DNA of 64,000 bases from an uncultured Actinomycetes bacterium (GTDB lineage Bacteria; Actinomycetota; Acidimicrobiia; Acidimicrobiales; Acidimicrobilacustridaceae): the NCBI GenBank assembly GCA_937876315.1, contig CALEHQ010000036.1, positions 37,045 to 101,044 of the forward strand. Direction: 5' to 3'. The notes under the pieces are model-generated. The model did no database searches. It was given only the letters and a program-made list of their open reading frames with translations, and was not told the DNA's origin. Positions 37,920 to 47,451 of this stretch are shown piece by piece. The stretch's first letter is position 1. Each line of letters starts with the position of its first letter. The position numbers and the translations under genes are program-made.

Positions 37920-38410
37920 GCGAGGCTGCAGCCGGGCCGTCGGCCGCCGACCTTGAGGCACTCGCTGGTTATGCGACAGCGCTCGCCGATGGCATTGCTG
38001 CGGCGGTTGGTCCATGGGTTGAGCGATCAGTGACGTCAGTTTGTGATCGCCAAGGACAGCTCGTGACGGGGAAACTTCGTCAGCAAGCCGCAGAGGCTGG
38101 AGCGGTGGCAGCGGCGGAGATCGGACCGAAAGTTCGCACACTCCTTTCCATGGATATCGACGACCAACGAGTTGGACCGCTTGAGATTGTTCGTGGGGCA
38201 GTGCGATTCCCGACAGAAGTCCTGCGCGAGATCGGGGTTCCCCCGGTCCGTCGAGACGAATCGGCAGTAGCGATGTTCCCTGACGACATCTACGACCTGA
38301 TTCCGGGTTCGTTCGGGGATCTTGATCCGTCCCTGCAGGAAACCGGCCTTGTGTGGGGCGCTGCGAAGGCTCACGTCTTTCTGGCTCGACGCCGGGCCTC
38401 TGGCCAGTAA
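37916..38410 (+). CDS. Conserved actinobacterial-type protein of unknown function
   Basis: A 164-residue protein coupled to larE by ATGA. It is Ala-rich and helical for the first ~70 residues (ALADGIAAAVGPWVERSVTSV) and ends with DDIYDLIPGSFGDLDPSLQETG and WGAAKAHVFLARR. No signal peptide, span or catalytic motif is evident. Position suggests co-expression with hemQ-larE. I do not recognise a named family. Confidence 0.7.
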   Translation: MSEAAAGPSAADLEALAGYATALADGIAAAVGPWVERSVTSVCDRQGQLVTGKLRQQAAEAGAVAAAEIGPKVRTLLSMDIDDQRVGPLEIVRGAVRFPTEVLREIGVPPVRRDESAVAMFPDDIYDLIPGSFGDLDPSLQETGLVWGAAKAHVFLARRRASGQ

Positions 38411-38439
38411 TAAATGCGTCAGTTCCCGAAAAGTCACCA

Positions 38440-38477
38440 TTCACAAAGTCGAAACAATTAGGGAATCGATTCGAAAC
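38440..38477 (+). promoter_or_regulatory. GlnR-like nitrogen-control box upstream of amt
   Basis: Two GAAAC motifs lie exactly 22 bp apart (38451-38455 and 38473-38477), the spacing of tandem GlnR sites (gTnAC-N6-GaAAC). The first is preceded by TTCAC with six bases between, matching TnAC-N6-GAAAC fully; the second by the weaker GGAAT. The box ends 67 bases before the amt start and just upstream of a TAGGCA -10-like hexamer (38485-38490). Confidence 0.6.
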
Positions 38478-38544
38478 AACCTGTAGGCATCCTTTCGCAG
38501 ACCTTACGCCGATCTGGCGTGAACGAGCAGCGAAGGGAACAGCG

Positions 38545-39816
38545 GTGATTGCTTCAGAGATCAATTCCGGTGACACAGCGTGGATGCTGATTGCGACCGG
38601 CTTGGTGTTGTTCATGACTCCAGGTTTGGCGTTTTTCTATGGCGGCATGGTTCGGGCAAAGAATGTGCTGGGCATGCTCATGCAGAACTTCTTTGCCATG
38701 GGCCTCATGGCCATTATCTGGGTGACCATCGCCTTCTCGTTGGCGTTCGGCAACTTCGGTGACGGAGGCTTTATCGGCAACCTCGACTTCGCATGGATGC
38801 GCAACATCACCGCAACGACAGGCGATGAGGCGTTCGCGCTCTCCATCCCATTCGTGTTGTTCTGCGCTTATCAAATGACGTTCGCGGTCATCACTCCGGC
38901 TCTTATTACCGGAGCGACTGCTGACCGATTCAAGTTCAAGGCCTACGGCATCTTCATCGCGTTGTGGCTTGTCCTGGTTTACGCCCCCGTGGCGCACTGG
39001 GTCTTCGGCGGTGGCTGGTTGGCCAAGCTTGGCGCCCTCGACTTCGCCGGTGGTGCGGTTGTGCACATCAACGCTGGTGCGGCTGCACTCGCAGTGATCA
39101 TCGTTCTTGGAAAGCGCAAGGGATGGCCGCGTGAAGGGATGCACCCTCACAACCTTCCCTTCACCCTTTTGGGAACGGGCATTCTGTGGTTCGGCTGGTT
39201 CGGCTTCAACGCTGGTTCGGCACTCGGAGCGAACGGTATTGCTGCAACTGCTCTCATGAACACCTTCCTCGCCGCATCTGCGGGAATGCTCGGATGGTTG
39301 CTGTTTGAGCGCATCAAGGACGGCAAAGCGACCACACTCGGCGCTGCCTCAGGTGCCGTGGCAGGACTTGTGGCCATCACGCCATGTGCAGGGTTTGTTG
39401 GTGGGATGGCGCCGATCATCATCGGCTTCCTCGCCGGTGTGCTGTGTGTGCTCGCCATTCAGCTCAAGTTCAAGTTCGGTTACGACGACAGCCTCGATGT
39501 CATCGGCGTCCACCTGGTTGGTGGTCTTGTCGGTGCACTGCTACTTGGATTCTTTGCTGACGCGGCAATCAACCCCCTTGTTGAGAACGAAGGTCTCTTC
39601 ATGGGCGGAGATGCCAAGTTGCTTTGGTTCCAGTTCGTCGCATCGGCGGCGACCATGGTCTTCTCGTTCGTTGTTTCGTTCATCATCGCTAAGGCGATCG
39701 ATAAGACGATCGGCATGCGGGTTACCGAAGAAGAGGAGAATGAAGGCCTCGACTACAGCCAGCACGCGGAAACGGCCTACAGCTTCGGTAGCACCGGAAG
39801 CATGGACCGCATTTAA
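38545..39816 (+). CDS. amt: Ammonium transporter
   Basis: A 423-residue Amt/Mep/Rh channel with about eleven membrane spans. From GTG 38545 it opens NSGDTAWMLIATGLVLFMTPGLAFFYGGMVR (in part), with FALSIPFVLFCAYQMTFAVITPALI, GGAVVHINAGAAALA (pore His), and GFNAGSALGANGIA. Upstream frame from 38353 is non-conserved and overlaps the previous gene. It heads an amt-glnK-glnD operon. PII proteins block Amt when nitrogen is plentiful, so the operon is self-regulating. Confidence 0.96.
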   Translation: MIASEINSGDTAWMLIATGLVLFMTPGLAFFYGGMVRAKNVLGMLMQNFFAMGLMAIIWVTIAFSLAFGNFGDGGFIGNLDFAWMRNITATTGDEAFALSIPFVLFCAYQMTFAVITPALITGATADRFKFKAYGIFIALWLVLVYAPVAHWVFGGGWLAKLGALDFAGGAVVHINAGAAALAVIIVLGKRKGWPREGMHPHNLPFTLLGTGILWFGWFGFNAGSALGANGIAATALMNTFLAASAGMLGWLLFERIKDGKATTLGAASGAVAGLVAITPCAGFVGGMAPIIIGFLAGVLCVLAIQLKFKFGYDDSLDVIGVHLVGGLVGALLLGFFADAAINPLVENEGLFMGGDAKLLWFQFVASAATMVFSFVVSFIIAKAIDKTIGMRVTEEEENEGLDYSQHAETAYSFGSTGSMDRI

Positions 39817-39828
39817 TTTCTCAACTGA

Positions 39829-40233
<405 letters not shown>

Positions 40234-40260
40234 TTCCGCGTCGCACCTGTTCATCCATTT

Positions 40261-42567
40261 ATGACTCCGCAACTCGATCGGCTGGTGCTACTTCAGGACA
40301 CCAGCCGTCGAGGTGCGGCCTTCTGCGGTTTACTTTCCGAAAAAGTTGACCTCTGGCTTCAGCAACTTTGGGAGAACGCTGGTGGTCCCGCCACTGGAGC
40401 CGCACTTGTCGCGGTTGGCGGGTACGGCCGGTCGGAGTTATCTCCGGGAAGCGATATCGATGTGTATTTGCTGCACGAGCCGAAGACTCCGGTAAGTGCC
40501 CTCGCCGAATCGATTTGGTATCCGATTTGGGATGAAGGCATAAAACTGGGTCACGCGGTTCGGTCGGTGAAAGAGACGCTTGCGTTGGCATCGGATGATC
40601 TCGATACGGCGACGGCAATTCTCTCAGCACGTCATATTGCTGGCGATCCGAAATTGGCTGAGGAACTCGCTGTCAAAGGCGACGAACTTTGGCGGAAGCG
40701 GTCAAAACGCTGGTTGGACGAAATGGATGTGCGTGTTCGTTCTCAACACAGAGAATCCGGAGAAGTTGCGTTCCTTCTCGAACCAGATCTGAAAAATGGT
40801 CGCGGTGGTCTCCGTGACGTCCATGCGATCACCTGGGCAGAACGCGCTGGTATGAGCCTCCTTCCGGGTGATCATGAGGCCATCCTCGAGGCATACGAAG
40901 TGGTCTTGTCGGCTCGGGTCGAACTGCAGCGACGAACAGGCCGGCATTCAGATGTTCTTCTTCTTGAAGAACAAGATGCAGTTTCTGCTGCACTTGGTTT
41001 CAACGACGCCGATGTTTTCATGCGGGCACTGTCCACCGCCGCTCGAACGATCGCGTGGGTGAGCGATGAACTTTGGTTCCGGGTGCGTTCATCTCTCGAC
41101 GGTCCAACCCGACGAAAGTTGCGTCGCGACGAAAAAGCGCTCGTCGGAGTAGTTGTTCGCGACGGTTCAGTTGCTCTTGCTGCGGGGGCCGAACCCGCGA
41201 ATGATCCGTATCTGGTGCTGCGCGTCGCTGTTACCGCGGCGCGCAATGATGCGCGCATTGAGCGAACAACTCTCGATCGACTGGCGGAATCCAAGCCCTT
41301 AACGACTCCATGGTCTGAGGAAGCTCGTCGACTGTTTGTTGAACTCTTCCTGGCCGGTCGCCCAGCGGTTCAGGTCGTTGAGACGCTTGATCAGCGCGGA
41401 CTGTGGGAACCAATTTTTCCTGAGTGGTCGGTCATACGTTGCCGTCCGCAACGTAACGCCTATCACCGCTTCACGATCGATCGTCATCTGTGTGAGGCGG
41501 CAGCGAATTCCGCGGCGTTGGTAGACCGCGTTGATCGTCCCGACCTTTTGGTCGTGGGCACCTTGTTGCACGACATTGGTAAAGGTCGCCCAGGTGACCA
41601 TACCGATGTCGGTGTCGGGCTCATTGCTGAGATCGCTCCACGGATGGGTTTCGACGAAGGTGACACGCTCATCCTCCAGCAGATGTGCCGTCATCATTTG
41701 TTGCTTGCTGACACGGCAACGCGTCGAGATCTTTCCGATGACGGAACCATTTCTTTTGTCGCTGATTCGGTCGGAACCCTCACATGTCTGCGACTTCTTG
41801 ATGCACTCACAGAAGCGGATTCACTCGCGACTGGGACAGCGGCATGGGGCTCGTGGAAAGAGGAACTCGTCGGCGTTCTGGTTGATCGTGTTGCGCACGT
41901 CCTATCGGGCGGCTCGGTTGCCGATGCAACTGATACCGGTTTCCCGACCGCACATCAGCGCGACCTGCTCGCTCAACGTCGTCGCATCATCGAAGCTGTC
42001 GATGATCAGATCGTAGTGATCAGCCCCGACCGACCTGGCCTGTTCTCTCGGGTCGCAGGCGTGTTGTCGCTCAATGGCCTCACCGTTCTTGAAGCGGCGG
42101 CTCATTCGGCCGACAACCAAATGGCGCTCGAACAATTCCGGGTACAGAGCAATTTCGATTCAGAGATTCCGTGGGATCGGGTTATTCGCGATCTCGAAAA
42201 GGCACTCGATGGTCGCCTTGCGCTCGCTGCTCGTTTAGATGAGCGATCAAAGACCTATCGCCGTCCGCGACGTCTTCCCGGGCTCGTGACCCATCCCGAA
42301 GTCATCGTCGACAATGGCTTGTCGCATGAGGCCACAGTGCTTGAGGTGCGAGCCCCTGATGGTGTTGGCGTGTTGTGGCGCATTACCCGTGCACTTCACG
42401 AACTAGACCTCGACATCACCTCGGCCAAGATTCAGACCATTGGCACCGACGCGGTCGACTCGTTCTATGTGCGTGATTCTGAGGGTCGAAAGATCACCGA
42501 TCACGACTACTTGGGTGAGATTCGTCGCTCGTTGCTGTATTCATTGGAACGGGCTTCCAGCAACTGA
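40261..42567 (+). CDS. glnD: [Protein-PII] nucleotidylyltransferase
   Basis: GlnD modifies and demodifies PII in response to glutamine; in actinobacteria it is an adenylyltransferase. The 768-residue protein has the nucleotidyltransferase motif AVGGYGRSELSPGSDIDVYL (about residues 44-63), a linker with FLLEPDLKNGRGGLRDVHAI, the HD domain (TIDRHLCEAA, LLHDIGKGRPGDHTDVG) and two C-terminal ACT domains (VVISPDRPGLFSRVAGVL and VRAPDGVGVLWRITRALHEL). Third gene of the operon. Confidence 0.95.
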   Translation: MTPQLDRLVLLQDTSRRGAAFCGLLSEKVDLWLQQLWENAGGPATGAALVAVGGYGRSELSPGSDIDVYLLHEPKTPVSALAESIWYPIWDEGIKLGHAVRSVKETLALASDDLDTATAILSARHIAGDPKLAEELAVKGDELWRKRSKRWLDEMDVRVRSQHRESGEVAFLLEPDLKNGRGGLRDVHAITWAERAGMSLLPGDHEAILEAYEVVLSARVELQRRTGRHSDVLLLEEQDAVSAALGFNDADVFMRALSTAARTIAWVSDELWFRVRSSLDGPTRRKLRRDEKALVGVVVRDGSVALAAGAEPANDPYLVLRVAVTAARNDARIERTTLDRLAESKPLTTPWSEEARRLFVELFLAGRPAVQVVETLDQRGLWEPIFPEWSVIRCRPQRNAYHRFTIDRHLCEAAANSAALVDRVDRPDLLVVGTLLHDIGKGRPGDHTDVGVGLIAEIAPRMGFDEGDTLILQQMCRHHLLLADTATRRDLSDDGTISFVADSVGTLTCLRLLDALTEADSLATGTAAWGSWKEELVGVLVDRVAHVLSGGSVADATDTGFPTAHQRDLLAQRRRIIEAVDDQIVVISPDRPGLFSRVAGVLSLNGLTVLEAAAHSADNQMALEQFRVQSNFDSEIPWDRVIRDLEKALDGRLALAARLDERSKTYRRPRRLPGLVTHPEVIVDNGLSHEATVLEVRAPDGVGVLWRITRALHELDLDITSAKIQTIGTDAVDSFYVRDSEGRKITDHDYLGEIRRSLLYSLERASSN

Positions 42568-42589
42568 AGAGGGCCGATAGCGTGCGGCC

Positions 42590-43294
42590 ATGGCTGATCC
42601 CGTAACCCCACAGGACCTTGTTCGCTGGAGTGAAGCGCTTGCCGGCATTGCCCGAACGGGCTTGGGATTCACACAGAGCCTGTACGAACAAGAACGGTTT
42701 GAAGAAGTACTCGCCGTGGCTGCTGATATGCGTGTTGCGGCAGGGAGTTCGTATGACCCCGACGATCTTGTGCACGAGTGGATGAAGTCCGTCGGTGTTG
42801 GCGTTCCCGGCTACCAGACCCCCAAGGTCGCAGTTGGTGCCATCGTGCAGAACGAAAGAGACGAGATCCTTCTCGTGCAGCGTTCTGATTCCGGCGTGTG
42901 GTTGTACCCAACTGGTTGGGCCGACATCGGATACTCGCCCGCTGAGGTTGCCGTGAAAGAGGTCAGTGAAGAAACGGGCATTGATTGCGAAGTTGTGCAG
43001 TTGCTCGCGGTCTACGACGGTTTGCAACGACGGTTCACAAGCGTTCCGCTTTACTCACTTGTGTTTCATTGCCGAGCAACCGGTGGCTCGCTCAAAGCGC
43101 ATCCGCTTGAAACTCGTGACGTCGGATTCTTCCCGCTCGACGCGTTGCCGGATATGGCTGTGGGTCATGACCTTTGGGGGCCGCTCGCTGCCCATGCATT
43201 TACCGGTGCGAACGTCGACGTTCACTTCGATCATCCCCGCATGCCGGTGTGGCAAGGAGATCACCTAGTTGTTGATCTGACCGACGAGGACTAG
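42590..43294 (+). CDS. NUDIX hydrolase with NUDIX-associated N-terminal domain
   Basis: The 234-residue protein has a helical N-terminal domain (residues 1-70) of the type found in Nudix_hydro_N proteins, then a NUDIX fold with TGWADIGYSPAEVAVKEVSEETG. In the box the Glu of GX5E is Tyr and the Arg of REUXEE is Lys, as is common in this subfamily, so activity may depend on the remaining Glu residues. Substrate unknown, perhaps an ADP-sugar. TAGCGT at 42578-42583 ends six bases before ATG 42590. Confidence 0.85.
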   Translation: MADPVTPQDLVRWSEALAGIARTGLGFTQSLYEQERFEEVLAVAADMRVAAGSSYDPDDLVHEWMKSVGVGVPGYQTPKVAVGAIVQNERDEILLVQRSDSGVWLYPTGWADIGYSPAEVAVKEVSEETGIDCEVVQLLAVYDGLQRRFTSVPLYSLVFHCRATGGSLKAHPLETRDVGFFPLDALPDMAVGHDLWGPLAAHAFTGANVDVHFDHPRMPVWQGDHLVVDLTDED

Positions 43295-43297
43295 CCC

Positions 43298-44167
43298 CTA
43301 GTCCTGATCGCGAAGAAAACGCTCGACCTCGTCGACAAGACTTTCGCCGTCGGTGAATCGATCGGGCTCTTCGTCGTAGCGTTGCTCAAGATGTGCGACG
43401 TATTCAGTGGTTTCTTCATCCTCGGCGACCAGCAATGACACCTGATGCTCATAGGCATCGGTTGCGAACTTGAGTTCGGTTGTATCGATAGTTACTTCAA
43501 GCAATCGCGCGGTGCGATCAATGAGAGCAAGCGCAGCCTTTGGCGATGGCGAGGACGGAACATAAGTAGGAACTGCTGCCCACAACGCGGCAGAACGAAT
43601 ACCTGCCTCGCTACATGCATTGTGTAAAACGCCGGTGATGCCCGTTGGTCCTTCGTAACGCGATGGGAGGAGATCAAGCGCTTCGGTGCGCGCTTCGTCG
43701 TAGGTCGCGCCGAAGACTGACACCGGTCGTGAATGAGGCACTTCAGCAAGAAGCGCACCGAGCGTGACGACCATGCGCGCGTTGGTGGCAACGGCGACGC
43801 CGATGACGTGCTCGCAGAATGTTCGCCACTTCAGCTGCGGCTCAATTCCTGAGAGCAGAATGACATCGACATTGTGAGGAGTTGCATGCGCTGATCGAAA
43901 TTCGTTCTTCGGCCAATCGATTCGGCGAATGCCATCGAAATCGACGCGAACCTCGGGACGAGTGACGGTGAAGTCGTAGAAGACCTCGGGGTCAATGTCG
44001 GCGAACGTGGTCGCCCCCCACTGCTCAGCCAAGTACTCAATTGCCGTGGTTGCCGAGTCGCCCGCATCGTTCCAGCCGCCGAAGGCAACGAGGAGAACAG
44101 GGCCCGTGACATCGGCGGGCTGCGTCCAGCGAAGGTGGGGAAGCGAGTGGCCTGAGGTCTCCGGCAT
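43298..44167 (-). CDS. PAC2 family protein
   Basis: From ATG 44167 (289 residues) it opens with LRWTQPADVTGPVLLVAFGGWNDAGDSATTAIEYL (in part), then PEVFYDFTVTRPEVR, VILLSGIEPQLKW, VTLGALLAEVPHSRPV and GPTGITGVLHNACSEAG, typical of actinobacterial PAC2-domain proteins related to proteasome assembly chaperone 2. Its role in bacteria is not established. Minus-strand TACCCT (44175-44180) ends seven bases before the ATG, back to back with the -10 of the divergent GNAT gene. It converges on the NUDIX gene with a three-base gap. Confidence 0.88.
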   Translation of the reverse strand: MPETSGHSLPHLRWTQPADVTGPVLLVAFGGWNDAGDSATTAIEYLAEQWGATTFADIDPEVFYDFTVTRPEVRVDFDGIRRIDWPKNEFRSAHATPHNVDVILLSGIEPQLKWRTFCEHVIGVAVATNARMVVTLGALLAEVPHSRPVSVFGATYDEARTEALDLLPSRYEGPTGITGVLHNACSEAGIRSAALWAAVPTYVPSSPSPKAALALIDRTARLLEVTIDTTELKFATDAYEHQVSLLVAEDEETTEYVAHLEQRYDEEPDRFTDGESLVDEVERFLRDQD

Positions 44168-44174
44168 TCGCAGA

Positions 44175-44194
44175 AGGGTACCGGTGTCTACGCT
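44175..44194. promoter_or_regulatory. Back-to-back -10 elements for divergent PAC2 and GNAT genes
   Basis: TACCCT (minus, 44175-44180) and TACGCT (plus, 44189-44194) lie within 20 bases; each ends 6-7 bases before its start codon. The whole divergent intergenic region is only 33 bases, so both mRNAs should begin at or next to the start codon. Confidence 0.5.
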
Positions 44195-44200
44195 GGACCG

Positions 44201-44683
44201 ATGGCGAACGTGCAGATCATTGAGGCCGTAGAAGTCACCCCGGAATTGGTGGCTGCATTTGAGCGCCTGATTCCCCAATTGTCTTCATCAAATCCGGCTC
44301 CGACAGAGACCGAGCTGGCGGCGATCTGTGAGTCAGAAGCCAGTGTGTTGTTGATTGCGGTCGACCGTGAGGCCGACGATCGGGTCCTCGGAAGCCTCAC
44401 GTTGGCGTGGTTCCGCATCCCGACCGGCGTGCGGGCCTGGATCGAAGACGTTGTTGTCGACGAAGAAGCGCGTGGTCACGGCGTGGGCGAATTGTTGAAT
44501 CGTGCAGCGCTGGATCGTGCGCGTCAGATGGGTGCGAAGACGGTTGATCTCACGTCTCGCCCCAGTCGCGAAGCTGCGAACCGTTTGTATCAACGCATCG
44601 GTTTCGTCGCTCGCGACACAAACGTGTATCGATTCTCTTTGGTAGCGAGTGAAGAGCCGCCGATCACGCCAACAGTTCTCTGA
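44201..44683 (+). CDS. GNAT family N-acetyltransferase
   Basis: The 160-residue protein has the acetyl-CoA loop VVDEEARGHGVGELLNRAALDRAR, in which R/G-x-x-G-x-G/A is clear (quoted in two parts by the family pattern), preceded by AWIEDVVV and followed by SREAANRLYQRIGF. Substrate unknown. It is the last gene with the GAA-rich codon style of the core before the accessory stretch. Confidence 0.88.
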   Translation: MANVQIIEAVEVTPELVAAFERLIPQLSSSNPAPTETELAAICESEASVLLIAVDREADDRVLGSLTLAWFRIPTGVRAWIEDVVVDEEARGHGVGELLNRAALDRARQMGAKTVDLTSRPSREAANRLYQRIGFVARDTNVYRFSLVASEEPPITPTVL

Positions 44684-44705
44684 CCGAACGAAGGCGCTGA
44701 TCGAT

Positions 44706-45935
44706 CTACCGGGATTCGATTTCGACTGCTGCCTCGTCCGCCACTCCCTTCGCGGCGAGGTACCAGCCGTAACGGTCGTCGCCGACCTGATGCTGCTTGA
44801 GGAACGCCACGGTGAACAGGTTCTCGAGCCGGTTGGCTTCGTCGATCGGGAATGCACCGGGACCGCATGCTGATCGATACGGGCCGAGCAGGTCAGCGGC
44901 ACCGATATTCGCCCACTGGTCCTCGGCCAGTCCGAGGGTCAGAAGCAACTCGCCGAACGTGCACACCGCAGTGAAGTGGTTGTGATTCGCCCCGATGATC
45001 GACACCTTTTCGACCGATGACGCCCTGGTGAGTTGCTCGAACGCAAGGTCGTTGTTCGCGATCGGCACGTTGATGTCCGCGGTTCCACCCATGAGGAGAA
45101 CGGGGATCTCGATCCTCTCGAGTTGGGAGGAGGTGAACCCCGCATTGGGGCCGGTCCGCTCGTCGAGTTGCATCGTGCCGTCGATCACTGCGGAGATCGC
45201 GACGATGGCGATGACACGCGGGTCGGGTTGTGCTCCCGCCCATCCCGCCGCCGAGCCGATCGCAGTCATCCCCCCGAAGGAATGACCGACGACGCTGACA
45301 CGCTCTCCGTCAACTCGACCAGCGAAGGCGTCGCCCGCATCTCGACTCCTCGCCGTCATCGCGTCGATCACGAACGACACGTCTGGCACACGGTTGGCTG
45401 CGGCTTCGTCGAAGGAGTCACCTCGATCCGACTGGCTGTTGCCCACATGCTCAGGCGAAGCGACCACGAACCCGTGGCTCGCCAACATCTCCATGAGATC
45501 GATCGACTGCTTGTTGGTGCCCCCGTAGCCATGCGAGAAGATCACCAATGGTTGGTTCGGGCGTTCCGATACGGATACGTCCTCGAATGCTCTCTCGGAC
45601 TTCAGCCCGATCCCCGGGGCCAAGGGCAATGTGGTCAGTTCCGCTGCGCCGGCTGTTCCCGGATCGACCGGATACCAGACATCGATAGGAATCGATCGCG
45701 CCCCACGTGAAGCATCGACCGCCACGAAAGATGTGTGCCCGACGTCGAAGGGACCGAATTCGTCTGGTCGGCTCACGTCAGGCGGCGACACGGCACTGAC
45801 CCTTCCATCACCCGCACTGTCCGCGCCACTGCAAGCGGCGAGCAACGTGACAGCAAGGCAGAGCGTCGCCAGAAATGCCTGGAGCATTCGCTTCCGGTTC
45901 CTTGCCCCGACGGTGGAGCGAGTGGCACTTTTCAT
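44706..45935 (-). CDS. Lipoprotein alpha/beta hydrolase (PAF-acetylhydrolase/dienelactone hydrolase-like)
   Basis: The 409-residue protein has a lipoprotein signal (RNRKRMLQAFLATLCLA, lipobox LLAAC) and a secreted hydrolase body with WYPVD, VIFSHGYGGTNKQ, the nucleophile elbow VVGHSFGGMTA, and a candidate acid Asp in GGTADINVP and His in GANHNHF. The N-terminal HTSFVAVDASRGARSIPIDVWYP (in part) is typical of the predicted dienelactone hydrolase / PAF-AH family. GGAGGGAACCC precedes ATG 45935. Codon choice is GAG/CTC/ATC-rich, unlike the core genes to the left. Confidence 0.82.
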   Translation of the reverse strand: MKSATRSTVGARNRKRMLQAFLATLCLAVTLLAACSGADSAGDGRVSAVSPPDVSRPDEFGPFDVGHTSFVAVDASRGARSIPIDVWYPVDPGTAGAAELTTLPLAPGIGLKSERAFEDVSVSERPNQPLVIFSHGYGGTNKQSIDLMEMLASHGFVVASPEHVGNSQSDRGDSFDEAAANRVPDVSFVIDAMTARSRDAGDAFAGRVDGERVSVVGHSFGGMTAIGSAAGWAGAQPDPRVIAIVAISAVIDGTMQLDERTGPNAGFTSSQLERIEIPVLLMGGTADINVPIANNDLAFEQLTRASSVEKVSIIGANHNHFTAVCTFGELLLTLGLAEDQWANIGAADLLGPYRSACGPGAFPIDEANRLENLFTVAFLKQHQVGDDRYGWYLAAKGVADEAAVEIESR

Positions 45936-45988
45936 TGGGTTCCCTCCGGTAGTGGTGAGTAGTGACGACGGGACGAGACACGATCATG

Positions 45989-46438
45989 TCAGATGTTGCC
46001 GATGATGCGGGTGGGTGTGATCAGGACTGCGGTGCGGGCCTGATCACACATGGTTCGGTCATAGGTTTCCCAGTCGTCGTGCTGGCCGCCGGCTGCGGTG
46101 AAGATGCCCCGGAGAAGGAGCCGGATGCGATCGGGGTCGAGTTCGAAGGCGTTGTCACTCGGTCCGATGAGTTCGGCTTCGCCAGTGACGCCAACCCAGT
46201 TCCAGCCCCGTCGGATCGCGGCGGTGACGGGCGATCCGCTCCGAATATGGCGGAGCCGGGCCGCACCGCCGAGCGATACGAAGGCGACGCGTGGTTCGTC
46301 GGTGACCGGATGATCGATGACGCCACAGTTGGTGACGGTCGACAGGACTGCGCCATCCGCCTGCACGGTGGACACAACTGCAAGGCCGTACTCCTCCGCC
46401 AGGAAGGACCGAACGGTTTCGAGCGAGGCCAGAGTCAC
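45989..46438 (-). CDS. PPOX-fold, probably F420-dependent, oxidoreductase
   Basis: A 149-residue split-barrel protein: AVVSTVQADGAVLSTVTNCGV, PRVAFVSLGGAARLRHIRSGS and GWNWVGVTGEAELIGP are the usual beta-barrel and cofactor blocks of the pyridoxamine-oxidase-like F420 family. The start GTG 46438 lies two bases after the stop of the upstream SDR, so the two form one operon. Substrate unknown. Confidence 0.8.
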   Translation of the reverse strand: MTLASLETVRSFLAEEYGLAVVSTVQADGAVLSTVTNCGVIDHPVTDEPRVAFVSLGGAARLRHIRSGSPVTAAIRRGWNWVGVTGEAELIGPSDNAFELDPDRIRLLLRGIFTAAGGQHDDWETYDRTMCDQARTAVLITPTRIIGNI

Positions 46439-46439
46439 G

Positions 46440-47321
46440 TCATCTCGCCCCAGTGTTGACCTCGAGAAGGTCCGACATGCCGAACGCGCCGTAGATCCCG
46501 GCGGTCATCTGCTCAGCCGCCTCGTTGTACGGAGCCACGGCGTCGGCCATGCCCAGACTGTCGACCAGGGTCCGGAATCGGCGCTCACCAGCTGGGGTGT
46601 CGATGAGCGCGACGATGGCGTCGGCGACGTTCTGCGGATCCTGGGCAGGACTCGATGCCATGACGCCTTCGAAGCTCCCGACGAGGTTCCGTGGAGCATT
46701 GACCATGTCGCCGTAGCTCACATCGCGACTGCGATCGCTCGACTGCATGAGCCCGTCGATGAAGTTGGTCGGGTATGCCCCCGGTTCGACGATGCAGGTC
46801 TCGATGCCCAGTGGTGAGAGTTCGCTCCGGTAGGTCTCGGCGAGGCCCTCGACCGCGAACTTCGCTGCGTTGTACGTCCCGAAGAACGGTAGAGCCATGC
46901 GTCCGACGACGCTTGAGACGACGACCAGCAAGCCTGCGCCTCGCTCTCGCATGAGTGGAAGCGCCGCGCGGTTGACGCGCTGCACGCCGAACACGTTGAT
47001 GTCGAAAACCGCCTGCCAATCGGCAGGTGTGAACGTCTCGAGCAGGCCGATCGATCCAACCCCGGCGTTGTTGATGATCACATCAAGTCCCCCAAGCAGC
47101 TCGACGGCGTTTGCAACGGCGTTCTCGACGCTGGTGTCATCGGTGACGTCGAGTTCGACGACGTCTGCACCCGCCGTTCGCAGCTCATCGGCTGCCGCCA
47201 GATTCCGGGTGTCGATGTTGCGCATCGTCGCCACGACTCGATGCCCGGCATCGAGCAGGCTCAACGTCGTGAGCCTCCCGAAACCGCCGTTGGCGCCGGT
47301 GATGAAGACGCTCTGGGGCAT
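46440..47321 (-). CDS. Short-chain dehydrogenase/reductase
   Basis: The 293-residue SDR has ITGANGGFGRLTTLSLL, LDVTDD, IINNAGVGSIG, VVSSVVGRMALPFFG and catalytic YNAAKFAVEGLAE (Tyr-x-x-x-Lys). GGAGAA lies six to seven bases before ATG 47321. It diverges from a TetR gene, the classic layout for a repressor and its target. The PPOX gene follows in the same operon. Confidence 0.88.
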   Translation of the reverse strand: MPQSVFITGANGGFGRLTTLSLLDAGHRVVATMRNIDTRNLAAADELRTAGADVVELDVTDDTSVENAVANAVELLGGLDVIINNAGVGSIGLLETFTPADWQAVFDINVFGVQRVNRAALPLMRERGAGLLVVVSSVVGRMALPFFGTYNAAKFAVEGLAETYRSELSPLGIETCIVEPGAYPTNFIDGLMQSSDRSRDVSYGDMVNAPRNLVGSFEGVMASSPAQDPQNVADAIVALIDTPAGERRFRTLVDSLGMADAVAPYNEAAEQMTAGIYGAFGMSDLLEVNTGAR

Positions 47322-47426
47322 GAGTTCTCCTGTTCGGGGTTGCTGATCCGACGGGCGGGTCGGCGAGATATTTACGTACTGGTCGGTTTCTATAGTGGTT
47401 GGCGACGAGCTTCGTCAATCTTTGTG

Positions 47427-47451
47427 TACCGATCTGTTCGAAAATTCGGTA
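47427..47451. promoter_or_regulatory. Candidate operator between divergent SDR and TetR genes
   Basis: TACCGA and TCGGTA form outer arms around a central TTCGAA, a 25-bp partly symmetric site overlapping a TAGTTT hexamer (47450-47455) that could be the TetR -10. About 50 bases left, ACTGGTCGGT resembles the reverse complement of ACCGATCTGT in this site, a possible second operator near the SDR promoter. Confidence 0.5.

Noticed and set aside
46015..46459. A plus-strand frame (45962-46459) opposite the PPOX gene.
   Set aside because: The minus strand encodes a recognisable split-barrel protein coupled to the SDR; the plus-strand translation has no family features.
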